Shown in pieces: positions 19,652 to 28,129 of a stretch of 64,000 nucleotides of DNA (its first letter is position 1; each line of letters opens with the position of its first letter). The position numbers and the translations under genes are program-made. The notes under the pieces are model-generated. The model did not search any database. It saw only the letters and a list, made by a program, of their open reading frames with translations, and had not been told where the DNA came from. The stretch is taken from contig NZ_KZ119600.1 in assembly GCF_002153425.1 (NCBI RefSeq), positions 2,469,920-2,533,919 of the forward strand, written 5' to 3'. The stretch is from Litchfieldia alkalitelluris. GTDB taxonomy: Bacteria > Bacillota > Bacilli > Bacillales > Salisediminibacteriaceae.

Positions 19652-20659
19652 TTATCCACCAATGTGGGACATTTCAATTTTTTTAATCTCTTTTTTATCT
19701 GTATGACTTAACCGTTCTTCTGAGTATTTATCTTCACGATTCGTCCATATTTCTTTAATTTTTGTAATCATTTCTTCATCACTTGCTCCTGCACGTAAGA
19801 AATCACGTAAATTATGGCCTTTTGAAGCAAATAAACAAGTGACTAGATTCCCATCTGCAGATAAACGTGCTCTTGAGCAAGTGGAGCAAAAAGCATCTGT
19901 GACAGAGGAAATGATCCCAATTTCATTGTCATTATCCTTATATTTATACCTATCTGCCACTTCACCTAAATAGTTTGGATCAACTGGTTCTATTGGAAGT
20001 TCTTTGTTGATAATAGAGAAGATCTCTTTCTTACTCACAACATGATCTAATTTCCAACCATTTGTGTTTCCTACATCCATATATTCTATATACCTTAATA
20101 TCACTCCCTTATCTTTAAAGAACCTTGCCATTGGGAGGATGTCCTCTTCGTTCATACCTCGTTTCACAACCATGTTTATCTTTACCTGCAAGTCAGCCTT
20201 AAGGGCAGAATTAATTCCATCTAAAACGGACTGGACACCGATATTTCTTCCATTTATATATTTAAACTTCTCATCATTTAAAGAGTCTAAACTAATCGTG
20301 ACTCGCTCAAGCCCTGCTTTCTTTAGTGACTTAGCTTGTGATGGTAGTAAAGATCCGTTTGTAGTCATAGCAATGTCATTTATGCCTTCAATCTCCTTAA
20401 TCATTGAGATTAAGTGGACAAGGTTTTGACGCATGAGTGGTTCCCCACCAGTTATGCGAACCTTTTCTATTCCAGCAGCTTTTACAAACAGCTTAGTCAT
20501 ATATGCTAATTCCTCAAGAGTAAGGATTTCCGTCTTCGGCATAAACTTAAAATCTTTATCAAAGATCTCCGGCGGCATACAGTAGCGGCACCGAAAATTA
20601 CAGCGGTCTGTTACAGAAATCCGTAAATCTCTTAAAGGTCTCCCCAATTTATCTTTCAT
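19652..20659 (-). CDS. moaA: GTP 3',8-cyclase, molybdenum cofactor synthesis
   Basis: Radical-SAM enzyme for the first step of molybdopterin synthesis, converting GTP to 3',8-cyclo-GTP. The SAM cluster motif CNFRCRYC is at residues 20-27. The second cluster is bound by the C-terminal [18 protein letters not shown]. The conserved terminal Gly-Gly is present as the last two residues. It has 335 residues, as expected. GGGGG lies 9 bases before the ATG. No other moa or mob genes are in the window. A sigma-A-like promoter is at 20682-20711. Confidence 0.95.
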   Translation of the reverse strand: MKDKLGRPLRDLRISVTDRCNFRCRYCMPPEIFDKDFKFMPKTEILTLEELAYMTKLFVKAAGIEKVRITGGEPLMRQNLVHLISMIKEIEGINDIAMTTNGSLLPSQAKSLKKAGLERVTISLDSLNDEKFKYINGRNIGVQSVLDGINSALKADLQVKINMVVKRGMNEEDILPMARFFKDKGVILRYIEYMDVGNTNGWKLDHVVSKKEIFSIINKELPIEPVDPNYLGEVADRYKYKDNDNEIGIISSVTDAFCSTCSRARLSADGNLVTCLFASKGHNLRDFLRAGASDEEMITKIKEIWTNREDKYSEERLSHTDKKEIKKIEMSHIGG

Positions 20660-20681
20660 GCTAAATCCCCCTAGTGTTTCT

Positions 20682-20711
20682 ATTATAAAGGGTATAATTT
20701 ATGTAACACAA
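20682..20711 (-). promoter_or_regulatory. Sigma-A-type promoter of moaA
   Basis: On the minus strand TTGTGT (20711-20706), 18 bases, TATAAT (20687-20682), 23 bases before the moaA start. Confidence 0.6.
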
Positions 20712-20812
20712 GGGTGATAGCGAATGTTCGTAAATTAGTAACAATATCACTTTAATTATAGTGTTTTATTTAAAATCTTTGTAAACCATTGATGATGATG
20801 ATAAATAGAAAT

Positions 20813-21232
20813 GAGGCTGGGACATATCTAAAGTGTTTAACTGAAATTGCGAACAATAATAACTTTTGCGGAGGAAATATACGAAGTGCCTCTTCCTCTA
20901 CGAGCATATGCTACGAAGCGTATCCGTCGAGGCAACTCGAAGCATATTCGTGATGCATCGCTCGTTCCTGCGGGATTAAAGGCAAGGGTGAGACCCCGCA
21001 GTGACGAGCGTTTACATCATGGATTAACTGCGAGTTGTTTCGACGCATGTTACTCCAGAGAATATCTTTTAGAGGAAGAAACACATCAAAAGAGGCTCAC
21101 CAGCCGCCCGCGGTAAAGAAGACACTGCGAAGAATGAGCAGATGTCGCTCTTATGCCTGCGGTGAAAGCGAGTATATTTCCGTAGCGAATGTTCGGATTT
21201 CCCATATGTTAAAACACTTTTGTCCCAGCCTC
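20813..21232. repeat. About 420-bp intergenic element of nested inverted repeats
   Basis: The ends match in inverted orientation: GAGGCTGGGACA...AAAGTGTTTAAC at 20813-20841 and GTTAAAACACTTTTGTCCC...CTC at 21208-21232. Inside, GAACA...GGAAATATAC recurs inverted near 21180, and ATCGCTCGTTCCTGCGGG (near 20960) pairs with CCCCGCAGTGACGAGCG (near 20995-21011). The whole can fold into one long hairpin. Bases are more GC-rich than the flanks. It fills the moaA - DUF2564 gap and ends 9 bases from the DUF2564 stop. ORFs inside have no ribosome sites. It is of a type commonly scattered in Bacillaceae genomes. Confidence 0.8.
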
Positions 21233-21241
21233 TTCAAAATA

Positions 21242-21484
21242 TTAATGCTTTGCTTCATGCACTTGATGTTCTAACTTTTCAATCAATCCTGAGCAATATG
21301 AAATAAATTCATCATCCATATGTTGATCTATTCCCATTTGTAACATAGACTTAGCATCGTTGATGGCACTCGTTGCATCCTCCAACTGATCCGGGTCCAT
21401 GCTCATTGTTGCAGCCCCTACAGTTTTTTGAGCCGCTTTAACGGACATTTCAAGTTGATGTTTATCGTCAAATGGTTCAGACAT
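21242..21484 (-). CDS. DUF2564-family small protein
   Basis: An 80-residue acidic, mainly helical protein (HQLEMSVKAAQKTVGAATMSMDP ... LIEKLEHQVHEAKH) resembling the DUF2564 family of Bacillus. It has no signal or membrane segment and its function is unknown. GGAGG lies 9 bases before the ATG. It follows ypsC on the same strand after about 100 bases. The hairpin end of the adjoining repeat at 21208-21232 may serve as its terminator. Confidence 0.7.
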   Translation of the reverse strand: MSEPFDDKHQLEMSVKAAQKTVGAATMSMDPDQLEDATSAINDAKSMLQMGIDQHMDDEFISYCSGLIEKLEHQVHEAKH

Positions 21485-21581
21485 ATTAAGATTCCTCCCA
21501 TACTATAGTCAGATGGCTATATGATTCATCTATACTATTTGCAACTAAAGTCTAAACCATACACTTTCAAAAGGGATTTTC

Positions 21582-22718
21582 CTATTTTTTTGGCGGCCTT
21601 TTTCCCCAGAATTGATAAAAGTCTGTACGTAAGTTTCCATTATACAGTTTTCTCTTTTTTGTGGCCTTTGCACCATATAGTTTTTCAAAATACTCATTTG
21701 AAGTAATAAAATACGCAGACCACGTTTCAAGGGGACGGAACGTTCTGCCCATTTCACGATATAAGTTTTCTACATATGATTTCTCATTCATTCTCTCACC
21801 GTATGGTGGATTCCCAACAATGACACCAAATTCATCTTTTGTAGTAAAATCCTTTACCTGCATCTGCTTGAACTTAATTTGATCAGGAAATCCTGCTTCC
21901 ATAGCGTTATTATTAGCTAACTCAATCATTTTATGGTCGATATCTGAACCAAAAATATGGAGGGGTTGATCATATTTTGCTAAATCCTCCGCTTCCTCCA
22001 ATGCACGATCATGCCATTCCTGTTGATACCACTCCCAAGCTTCAAAAGCAAATTCTCGATTAATACCAGGTGCTATGTTTTGTCCAATCATAGCAGCTTC
22101 AATAGGCAGTGTCCCTGAACCACAGAATGGATCTACAAATGGACGATCTGGATGCCAATTAGTTAATTTAATCATGGCCGCTGCTAGAGTTTCCTTTAAA
22201 GGTGCTTCATTATGTAAGTACCGATACCCACGTTTATGTAAGCCTGTACCGCTTGTGTCAATGGTGAGTGTTGCTACGTCCTTTAATAGAGCAACTTCGA
22301 TACGCATTAAGGCTCCTTTTTCTTCGAACCAGCTTACACGATGCGTTTGCTTTAAGCTCTCCACAACAGCTTTTTTTACAATTGCCTGTGAATCAGAGAT
22401 AGAAAACAACTTCGATTTTACTGATCTCCCGATAACAGGAAACTCAGCATCAACAGATATGTAATCTGACCAAGGAAGTGCTTTTGTTTTTTCAAACAGT
22501 TCTTCAAAGCTATACGCCTCAAATTGTCCTACAACTAACTTAATTCTATCTGCAGAACGCAACCACAAATTCGCACGGGAAATACCTGATGGATCTGCCT
22601 CAAAAATAACTTTACCATTTTCAACTTTTACGTTTTGATATCCTAAAGCCTTAACTTCATCTGCAACAATGGATTCTAAACCCATAGCAGCAGTTGCAAT
22701 TAATGTAACTGAATTCAC
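21582..22718 (-). CDS. ypsC: RNA methyltransferase YpsC/RlmL-like (THUMP + MTase)
   Basis: Probable 23S rRNA guanine-N2 methyltransferase. An N-terminal ferredoxin-like/THUMP region (about 1-160) recognises RNA. The Rossmann methyltransferase domain (160-378) shows FVDPFCGSGTLPIEAAMIG (SAM loop), IFGSDIDHKMI and the N6/N2-type catalytic motif VGNPPYGERM. The GTG start at 22718 has AAGGGTGA 7 bases upstream. It lies next to rnpB and gpsB exactly as ypsC does in B. subtilis, which supports the name. Confidence 0.92.
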   Translation of the reverse strand: MNSVTLIATAAMGLESIVADEVKALGYQNVKVENGKVIFEADPSGISRANLWLRSADRIKLVVGQFEAYSFEELFEKTKALPWSDYISVDAEFPVIGRSVKSKLFSISDSQAIVKKAVVESLKQTHRVSWFEEKGALMRIEVALLKDVATLTIDTSGTGLHKRGYRYLHNEAPLKETLAAAMIKLTNWHPDRPFVDPFCGSGTLPIEAAMIGQNIAPGINREFAFEAWEWYQQEWHDRALEEAEDLAKYDQPLHIFGSDIDHKMIELANNNAMEAGFPDQIKFKQMQVKDFTTKDEFGVIVGNPPYGERMNEKSYVENLYREMGRTFRPLETWSAYFITSNEYFEKLYGAKATKKRKLYNGNLRTDFYQFWGKRPPKK

Positions 22719-22790
22719 TACTAGTTCACCCTTTCATCTTACTTTGTACTATTATGACCTATCTCTGTGACATGATCAATTATGAATAAG

Positions 22791-22824
22791 AAAAAACTCT
22801 ACGATACGTGAAATATCGTAGAGT
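22791..22824 (-). terminator. Terminator of rnpB
   Basis: ACTCTACGATA / TATCGTAGAGT with a short loop, followed on the minus strand by TTTTTT. Confidence 0.85.
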
Positions 22825-22848
22825 CATAAGTAAATGTTATAGTTGACG

Positions 22849-23266
22849 ACGCCATTCATGTTTTGTAAGCCATGTTCTGTACCATCGTACTGCAAACGGC
22901 TGTCAAACCTCGTACTCCGGCAGCAATCATCTGTCTACAGACAAGTGTGTCTGTTCCCCATTCCGTTCAGTTCCTTCCTGGGGATGCCCCTACCTAATTT
23001 TGGGTTTCTCGCTCGTGGGGTTTACCTCGTTCCACTCTCGTCATTTCTGACCAGACTACGTCACTGTGGCACTTTCAAAGTATTCACACCATATGAAGCC
23101 AAAAGACTACACTTAGGTGTTTTCCCTGCCGTTAGCCCAGTAAAACCAGACTACCCTAGCTTATGACTTCGCTAGGCACGAACACTACAGTCATCTCAGA
23201 CTGTGCGAGCATGGACTTTCCTCTACTTCTAAAAAGAAGCAGCGATTACTCAAACATGTATGGTTG
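22849..23266 (-). ncRNA. rnpB: RNase P RNA, Bacillus (type B)
   Basis: Catalytic RNA that matures tRNA 5' ends. Read on the minus strand it contains the hallmark blocks of B. subtilis rnpB in order: GTAATCGCTGC, AGAGGAAAGTCCATGCTCGC, GTGTTCGTGCCTAGCGAAGT, TGAAAGTGCCACAGTGACG, GTGGAACG.GGTAAACCCC, CGAGCGAGAAACCCAAA, TTGGTAGGGG-like GTAGGGG, TGATTGC.GCC.GAGTACGAGG, and GCCGTTTGCAGTACGATGG. The 5' CATGTTT pairs with 3' AAACATG to form P1. The ends are estimated from this pairing (about 418 nt against 401 in B. subtilis). Its position between ypsC and gpsB is as in B. subtilis. Confidence 0.97.
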
Positions 23267-23309
23267 TCTTAAGCGACAATAATTATCTTACCACACAGAA
23301 AATAGCGAT

Positions 23310-23717
23310 TCAAGTTCCTTTTTTTTCCTTAGACCTTTGAATCGCTCGTCTCGCTAATTGATCAGCTTCTTTATTTTGTTTACTTGGTATCCATTTAACA
23401 AAAACATGGTCAAAATGCTTATCTATTAAATTCAATGCTTGGTCCAATAAATGTCGATAAGTTGATTTTTTTACATACCGCCTATCTAAAGCATCATCAA
23501 GAATTTGAGAGTCTGTACGTATAGATAATATTCCAAACTCATAATCCTTACAAATCTTTAGTGCTTCAATTAATGCTTGGAACTCTGCTTCATGATTTGA
23601 CATGATGTCCAAAGGAACGGCATATCGCAGTAGTTCACCTTTATTTTTTATGAAAATACCAGCACCTGATGGACCAGGATCTCCTGCACTAGCACCATCA
23701 ATATAGACTTCAATCAA
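23310..23717 (-). CDS. RNase HI-like protein
   Basis: A 135-residue RNase H fold with the acidic set in place: Asp in VYIDGASAGDPG, Glu in NHEAEFQALIEAL, Asp in IRTDSQ and Asp in KEADQLARRA. This is the short 'reverse transcriptase-like' RNase HI branch found in Bacillus (YpdQ/YpeP type). Some of these lack measurable activity in vivo, so cleavage of RNA-DNA hybrids is inferred. It lies between rnpB and gpsB, 15 bases after gpsB, and is probably co-transcribed with it. Confidence 0.88.
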   Translation of the reverse strand: MIEVYIDGASAGDPGPSGAGIFIKNKGELLRYAVPLDIMSNHEAEFQALIEALKICKDYEFGILSIRTDSQILDDALDRRYVKKSTYRHLLDQALNLIDKHFDHVFVKWIPSKQNKEADQLARRAIQRSKEKKGT

Positions 23718-23732
23718 GGTCTTCTCCCCTTC

Positions 23733-24059
23733 TTAATCTTGAAGTTTACTACCAAATACGTGCTTTTCCAAGTTTGAGAGACGTCTTAAAATGTCATAGT
23801 TTGTATTCCCTTGTGTTGGTGCAGCAGTTTGGGCTTGTGGCTGACGTTTAGAGTGCTCTGTTAATGTGACAGCTTCTTTCTTTAAACGTTCTACTTCTTT
23901 TTCTAACCAATTCACACGTGTTTCAAAAGCATCGTAATCCTTAATGATCTGATCTAAAAATTGATCCACTTCTTCTTGATTATATCCTCGAAGTCCTGTT
24001 TTAAAATCTTTCTCTAAAATATCTTTTTGTGTTAAACGGCTAATTCGTTTCTGACTCAA
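23733..24059 (-). CDS. gpsB: Cell-cycle protein GpsB
   Basis: DivIVA-like adaptor that shuttles penicillin-binding protein 1 between septum and side wall. The N-terminal membrane-binding and PBP-binding part reads LTQKDILEKDFKTGLRGYNQEEVDQFLDQIIKDY, followed by a coiled coil (ETRVNWLEKEVERLKKE), a Gln/Thr/Ala linker and a short C-terminal helix. At 108 residues it is slightly longer than B. subtilis GpsB (98). The start is TTG at 24059 with GAGGTG upstream. Neighbours match the ypsA-ypsB(gpsB)-rnpB order. Confidence 0.95.
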   Translation of the reverse strand: MSQKRISRLTQKDILEKDFKTGLRGYNQEEVDQFLDQIIKDYDAFETRVNWLEKEVERLKKEAVTLTEHSKRQPQAQTAAPTQGNTNYDILRRLSNLEKHVFGSKLQD

Positions 24060-24118
24060 GTAAGTTCACCTCTATTAATCCATCTTTTATTTTATTTTTT
24101 CAAAAACGTGTACGCTTG

Positions 24119-24682
24119 TCAATTCCAAAGGTTTTCTTCCTGTGCTTCTCGAATCACATCATCAATTTCATCAGGTGTTAAATAAAAAATTGGATATCCA
24201 GTAGCCTCTTCCCTCTTCTTTGCATACGTTAAGTAGTAATTGGGTGAGCCTTCTGTATTTTCATCGTATAGTACTAAAAACGCATCACTTTTATCGATAA
24301 TAAATTGATTCTTTTGTCGAAGCTGGGAGGAGTGCTCATACTTTCTCTTTGATATATAATCATTATAATCGCTTTGTCCCCATATGTATGCATATAATTG
24401 TTTGACTGGATCACCCCACCTTTCTTCTTGCTCGTAAAATGGTGCCAATGTGGCTACTTTCAATTCAGGATACTCTTCCTTTAGCTGTATAGCTGCTTCA
24501 GCAGCCCAAAGTTCTACTCCTGGCTGACCACTTGTTATGATCCATTCTACACCGAAATCATCTATGAGGGATTTAATCTTTTTTTTGATCGCATATTTAA
24601 GATAATCCAATTGGTCATGCTTTTCATTATATATGCCAAGCTCGTGTGGTTTATAACCTGATACGGCTAATACTGAGTACAA
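24119..24682 (-). CDS. ypsA: YpsA, SLOG-superfamily (DUF1273) protein
   Basis: A 187-residue Rossmann-like SLOG domain: VLAVSGYKPHELGIY at the start, WIITSGQPGVELWAAEAA in the ligand loop and DAFLVLYDENTEGSPNYYL near the end. B. subtilis YpsA is linked to cell division and oxidative stress and its proposed ligand is a nucleotide. The TTG start has GGAGGT 8 bases upstream. It precedes gpsB by about 60 bases and probably shares its transcript. Confidence 0.92.
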   Translation of the reverse strand: MYSVLAVSGYKPHELGIYNEKHDQLDYLKYAIKKKIKSLIDDFGVEWIITSGQPGVELWAAEAAIQLKEEYPELKVATLAPFYEQEERWGDPVKQLYAYIWGQSDYNDYISKRKYEHSSQLRQKNQFIIDKSDAFLVLYDENTEGSPNYYLTYAKKREEATGYPIFYLTPDEIDDVIREAQEENLWN

Positions 24683-24714
24683 TATTTTCTACCTCCATGT
24701 CTCAAAAAGGTTGA

Positions 24715-24744
24715 AGCGAACCAGCTTTAAGCAGCTGGTTCGCT
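24715..24744 (-). terminator. Terminator of cotD
   Basis: A 12-bp perfect stem AGCGAACCAGCT / AGCTGGTTCGCT with a 6-base loop; a TTTTT run follows a few bases later on the minus strand. Confidence 0.75.
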
Positions 24745-24764
24745 TAATCACATTCAAACTTCAA

Positions 24765-25022
24765 TTAGCAACCACGGCGAGGTGGGCAAATAAAGTCTTG
24801 GCAAGTCGTACGGCAAACCGTTGACTCTGTATGAGGGAAACTATGATAGTATCTCCAGTTATTATTCACTACATTTGTTGTGTGGCTAGGGTGAACGACA
24901 GGTACTACATGATCAACATCAAACTGTCTCACTGATTGACGAGTAGGTGCCACTCTTTGTGGGTAATATTGTGCTGCTCTTGGCGCTGGGCCAGCAGGTA
25001 CTCCTGGTCGTGGACTAAACAT
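24765..25022 (-). CDS. cotD: CotD-family spore coat protein
   Basis: An 85-residue inner-coat protein. It has the CotD core HVVPVVHPSHTTNVVNN followed by the aromatic HSFPHTES stretch and a cysteine-containing C-terminus (CRTTC, CPPRRGC). The N-terminus is Pro/Ala/Arg-rich and differs from B. subtilis CotD, which is His/Cys-rich. A strong GGAGG precedes the ATG. A sigma-K-like promoter is at 25063-25084, and its place beside ypsA matches B. subtilis. Confidence 0.88.
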   Translation of the reverse strand: MFSPRPGVPAGPAPRAAQYYPQRVAPTRQSVRQFDVDHVVPVVHPSHTTNVVNNNWRYYHSFPHTESTVCRTTCQDFICPPRRGC

Positions 25023-25062
25023 AATGTTATTTCCTCCTTTATTTTTTGATTCAATAACAAAC

Positions 25063-25084
25063 TATGTAACCACGACTAAAAAGT
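25063..25084 (-). promoter_or_regulatory. Sigma-K-like promoter of cotD
   Basis: On the minus strand AC (25084-25083), 16 bases, then CATAGTTTG from 25066. The sigma-K pattern is AC-N16/17-CATANNNTA; the last base differs. Confidence 0.4.
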
Positions 25085-25201
25085 ACTAGTGTATGTACCT
25101 AATTTTGCCGTCCAATTTTAATAATACTCGTACTGTAAAGGTTTTGTATGTATGTAACCTCGTCGAAGGACCATTCCAACAACGAGTATATGACTTGTCT
25201 A

Positions 25202-25267
25202 CTATTGAAAGACCCAAAAAGTCATTCCGATAATAACAAAAAATGAAATTAAAAATAGTCTAGCCAT
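25202..25267 (-). CDS. Possible 21-residue membrane peptide
   Basis: A very short ORF reading MARLFLISFFVIIG..., ending FWVFQ. It is almost wholly hydrophobic and fits one membrane span. GAGGGTG lies 7 bases before the ATG, which is a good ribosome site, and this is the only coding signal in the roughly 420-base gap between cotD and the exonuclease gene. I do not recognise the peptide and function is unknown; chance is possible at this size. Confidence 0.45.
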   Translation of the reverse strand: MARLFLISFFVIIGMTFWVFQ

Positions 25268-25440
25268 TTCCCTTCACCCTCTCCAGATATTCGACTTTAT
25301 TTTAAAGGGAAAGACAAAGATATACAAGATGATTTTCTTACCATTTCCCTTTATCTACAGGCTTCGTCAAAATAACGGAGTTTTCTGTCTATTTTATCGA
25401 ATGTAGGCTGTTTTTGCGCTTACCGAGGAAATAATTTTTA

Positions 25441-26190
25441 TTAGAATAGTGTTCGCCGCTGCTTCATGGACTTTGTTGCTTTTTTCCAATCTGAATATGT
25501 ATGTATACCATGCTTTTTAAGTTCAAATACGAATTTTTGAAAAAGCATTGCTGTCATCTCCGCATCATCTAGTGCATGATGCCTATTTCTTTTTTGTATA
25601 TTAAACTTTTTAATTAATTCATCTAAGTTTAAACCTTCATACGATAAAACTTGCGCCATCTCATATGAATCAATATATTTTGGGGCATATCCCTTAAACC
25701 CCCATCGTTCAGCCTCCACCTTTAAGAAATGAACATCGAAACTTGCTGGGTGAGCTACAAGAACAGTTCCTAATGAAAAGGAAAGAAACTTCGAGAATAC
25801 TTGTGGAAAAGAGGCGCCTTTCTTCCACGTTTCATAATCAATCCCTGTTAATTTTACAATTTCAGATGAAGGTGGCTCAAGTGACTGAATGACCTCATAG
25901 TAATGCTCTGGATACTTTACTTTTTTCATATTTATTTTCTTTGCACCTATTGAAATAATTTCATCTCCAATAAGGGGATAAAAACCAGTTGTCTCTAGGT
26001 CAAATACTGTAAAGGTTAACTCGTCTAATGGGGTATTTTCAAGATCTTCCATAGCTTTTTGTTGACCAAATTTAGTAATCACCTCTTGCTGTATATCTTT
26101 ATTTTCCTTCTTCCAGCGCAAACGTTCATTTTTCTTCTGATGATACTCAAGAAGAAAATATTTTAAAACCTTTAGCAGTGAAATTGTCAT
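25441..26190 (-). CDS. DEDDh 3'-5' exonuclease (DnaQ-like)
   Basis: A 249-residue protein with a DnaQ/epsilon-type exonuclease domain (about 60-230): Exo I FTVFDLETTGFYPLIGDEI, Exo II VAHPASFDVHFLK and Exo III HHALDDAEMTAMLF. The basic N-terminal 55 residues are family-specific. The last residues read KQRRTLF, resembling a clamp-binding tail. It begins 2 bases after the stop of the DUF294 gene, with GGGGG 8 bases upstream, so the two form an operon. DUF294-exonuclease pairs are a recurring bacterial unit, often beside acetate-type symporters; no symporter is adjacent here. Substrate unknown. Confidence 0.85.
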   Translation of the reverse strand: MTISLLKVLKYFLLEYHQKKNERLRWKKENKDIQQEVITKFGQQKAMEDLENTPLDELTFTVFDLETTGFYPLIGDEIISIGAKKINMKKVKYPEHYYEVIQSLEPPSSEIVKLTGIDYETWKKGASFPQVFSKFLSFSLGTVLVAHPASFDVHFLKVEAERWGFKGYAPKYIDSYEMAQVLSYEGLNLDELIKKFNIQKRNRHHALDDAEMTAMLFQKFVFELKKHGIHTYSDWKKATKSMKQRRTLF

Positions 26191-26192
26191 CC

Positions 26193-28091
26193 CTATATCC
26201 CCCGGTTTCTTGCATAACTCAATTCACAGAATTGCTGTATTCGTTTTGCAACCGATAAAGCTTCTTTTAGTTTCTTCCTATCATCCTTTGGTAGATCAAT
26301 TAAGTTAATTTCATTAGATAACTGGTGATGGCTTCTAATCTGAGATAGGTTTTTACGAATGCGAATTTGTGATAGGAAATCGAAAGCAAACATAGCATTT
26401 CTTGCATCACGATGGTGAAACACTTCCATTTTTTCTAGTGTTTGGAGACGTTTTAATGTACTAACATCTTGAATTCCGTATTTAATGGCAAAGATTCTTA
26501 CACCATTAACAATTTGCATCAAAGCAGATTTTTTTAAGTCAAGATGCTTCTTCCGTCCCTTTATACTTATTAGTTGTGGAACCCGAAAACGGATCGTATC
26601 CTTCACTAACATAAATTGCAATACTTTCCCTTTCTGAATATAACTTGTAATCCTATTCCTAAGAGTATTAGCTAAATCAAAATCTCCATATATCGGTCGG
26701 TAGTCACAAAATATGGTGAAATCACGAACCTCCTGAGCATCAGTTTCCTTTACCCATCTTTTAACCTCTTCCTCCCAGCTATCAATACTGCGAATCCACT
26801 TCTTCTCCCCAGCCATAATTCCACCTGTACATTTAGGAAAACCTGACTCCTCAAGATATTCATTAATTCTTTTCCCTAAGACAAGAAAATAATTAAGTAC
26901 GTCACTTGAATTTGGTAAATGTTCATAACTACCAAGGATAAAGCCGTTGTCCTGATCCGTACTGAATGTTTGTTCTTTACGACCTTGACTTCCCATAACA
27001 ATAAAACAGAAATTGACTGGAGGTCCTCCAAATCCTTCCTGCTTCATTTCTTGTAATGCAAACTCTATTATCTTCCGATGGATATGGTCATTAAAATTAG
27101 AGATGATTTCGCATACCTCAATTGCTGGTGCTCCTTCGTCTAATAGGGACTCAATAAATTCTATAAAGCTTTTATTTTCTTTTGGTGAAAACTTTGCAAT
27201 CACCTCCATACTAGTTGCCTGTTGCAATTTATTCGTTAAATTTAAAAACTTGGAGTTCTGAAGCTGCAAAAAGGATTCTGCTGTTAAAACCCCAACGACA
27301 TGATCATGATTTAAAACTGGAATGAGGGCCACTTTTTCAAGTTGGAAGAATGGTAACACTTCATAGCAAAAGGCATCTTCATGTACCACGGGGTTCTTGT
27401 TTTCAATCCATTGGTCTGCTTTATCATTTCCACGATTCTTCAACAACGCTTCTATCACTTGATTGGTTGTTAAGACTCCTGAAAAATCTTTATTTTGATC
27501 CCAGACCACTAATCCAGGACTCCCTATTTCAGCCATTGTACGTGCGCACTCAATAATGGACCTTTCCCTCTGTACGGCAGGAACCGATTCCATAATAGAG
27601 CGCACACGCATGCGATAAAGAGGAATATTCTCCGCTTCAAACGATCCACCTCTTTTAATCTCATTATAAAGAGATTTCATTCGCTCCCCTATTTCATTCA
27701 AGACCACTTGAGAGAATTGTTTATTTTCAGTCATCACTTTTAAGAACGTATCTTTGCAGAATTTGATCGTCTCACACTGCTCTAAAGCCTGAACAGAAAA
27801 AACCATACTTCCCCTTGCCAATAAGATTAATGTCCCAACTAAATCTCCTGGATAATAAAATCTAACGGAATATTGCTCCCCATTTTCCCGATGTAATATA
27901 TTCTTCGCAAGACCTGATAAGAGAAAGTGAATCTCCACTTCCTCCTCATTATCATGGAACAAGAATTCATTGGCCTGAAACACCTTTCTTGTGGCGCTCT
28001 TTGTAATCAATTTGAAATCCCTATCTGTAAGCAAATGAAAGGGAGAAGTCTGACGAATCAATTGATAATCTGAACTAATCATTCCACTCAT
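26193..28091 (-). CDS. cNMP-binding + CBS + DUF294 nucleotidyltransferase-like protein
   Basis: A 632-residue signalling protein. The order is a cyclic-nucleotide-binding-like domain (about 10-125), a CBS pair (about 160-285), a DUF294 nucleotidyltransferase-like domain with VMGSQGRKEQTFSTDQDNG (about 370), and a helical DUF294 C-terminal domain. The nucleotidyltransferase motif resembles GlnD-type enzymes but no target is known. The start at 28091 is preferred because AAAGGGTG lies 6 bases upstream; the longer frame to 28133 would overlap mrfB and has no site. It is paired with the exonuclease gene and probably senses a nucleotide to control it or a transporter. Confidence 0.85.
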   Translation of the reverse strand: MSGMISSDYQLIRQTSPFHLLTDRDFKLITKSATRKVFQANEFLFHDNEEEVEIHFLLSGLAKNILHRENGEQYSVRFYYPGDLVGTLILLARGSMVFSVQALEQCETIKFCKDTFLKVMTENKQFSQVVLNEIGERMKSLYNEIKRGGSFEAENIPLYRMRVRSIMESVPAVQRERSIIECARTMAEIGSPGLVVWDQNKDFSGVLTTNQVIEALLKNRGNDKADQWIENKNPVVHEDAFCYEVLPFFQLEKVALIPVLNHDHVVGVLTAESFLQLQNSKFLNLTNKLQQATSMEVIAKFSPKENKSFIEFIESLLDEGAPAIEVCEIISNFNDHIHRKIIEFALQEMKQEGFGGPPVNFCFIVMGSQGRKEQTFSTDQDNGFILGSYEHLPNSSDVLNYFLVLGKRINEYLEESGFPKCTGGIMAGEKKWIRSIDSWEEEVKRWVKETDAQEVRDFTIFCDYRPIYGDFDLANTLRNRITSYIQKGKVLQFMLVKDTIRFRVPQLISIKGRKKHLDLKKSALMQIVNGVRIFAIKYGIQDVSTLKRLQTLEKMEVFHHRDARNAMFAFDFLSQIRIRKNLSQIRSHHQLSNEINLIDLPKDDRKKLKEALSVAKRIQQFCELSYARNRGI

Positions 28092-28129
28092 GGAAAACAC
28101 CCTTTCTATGAAAGGCTTTTTAATCATGA

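Noticed and set aside
20847-21274. Two ORFs of 89 and 79 codons
   Set aside because: They fall inside the 420-bp inverted-repeat element, have no ribosome site and follow the repeat structure.
22843-23166. 107-codon plus-strand ORF
   Set aside because: It lies wholly on the opposite strand of the RNase P RNA, whose conserved blocks explain the sequence.
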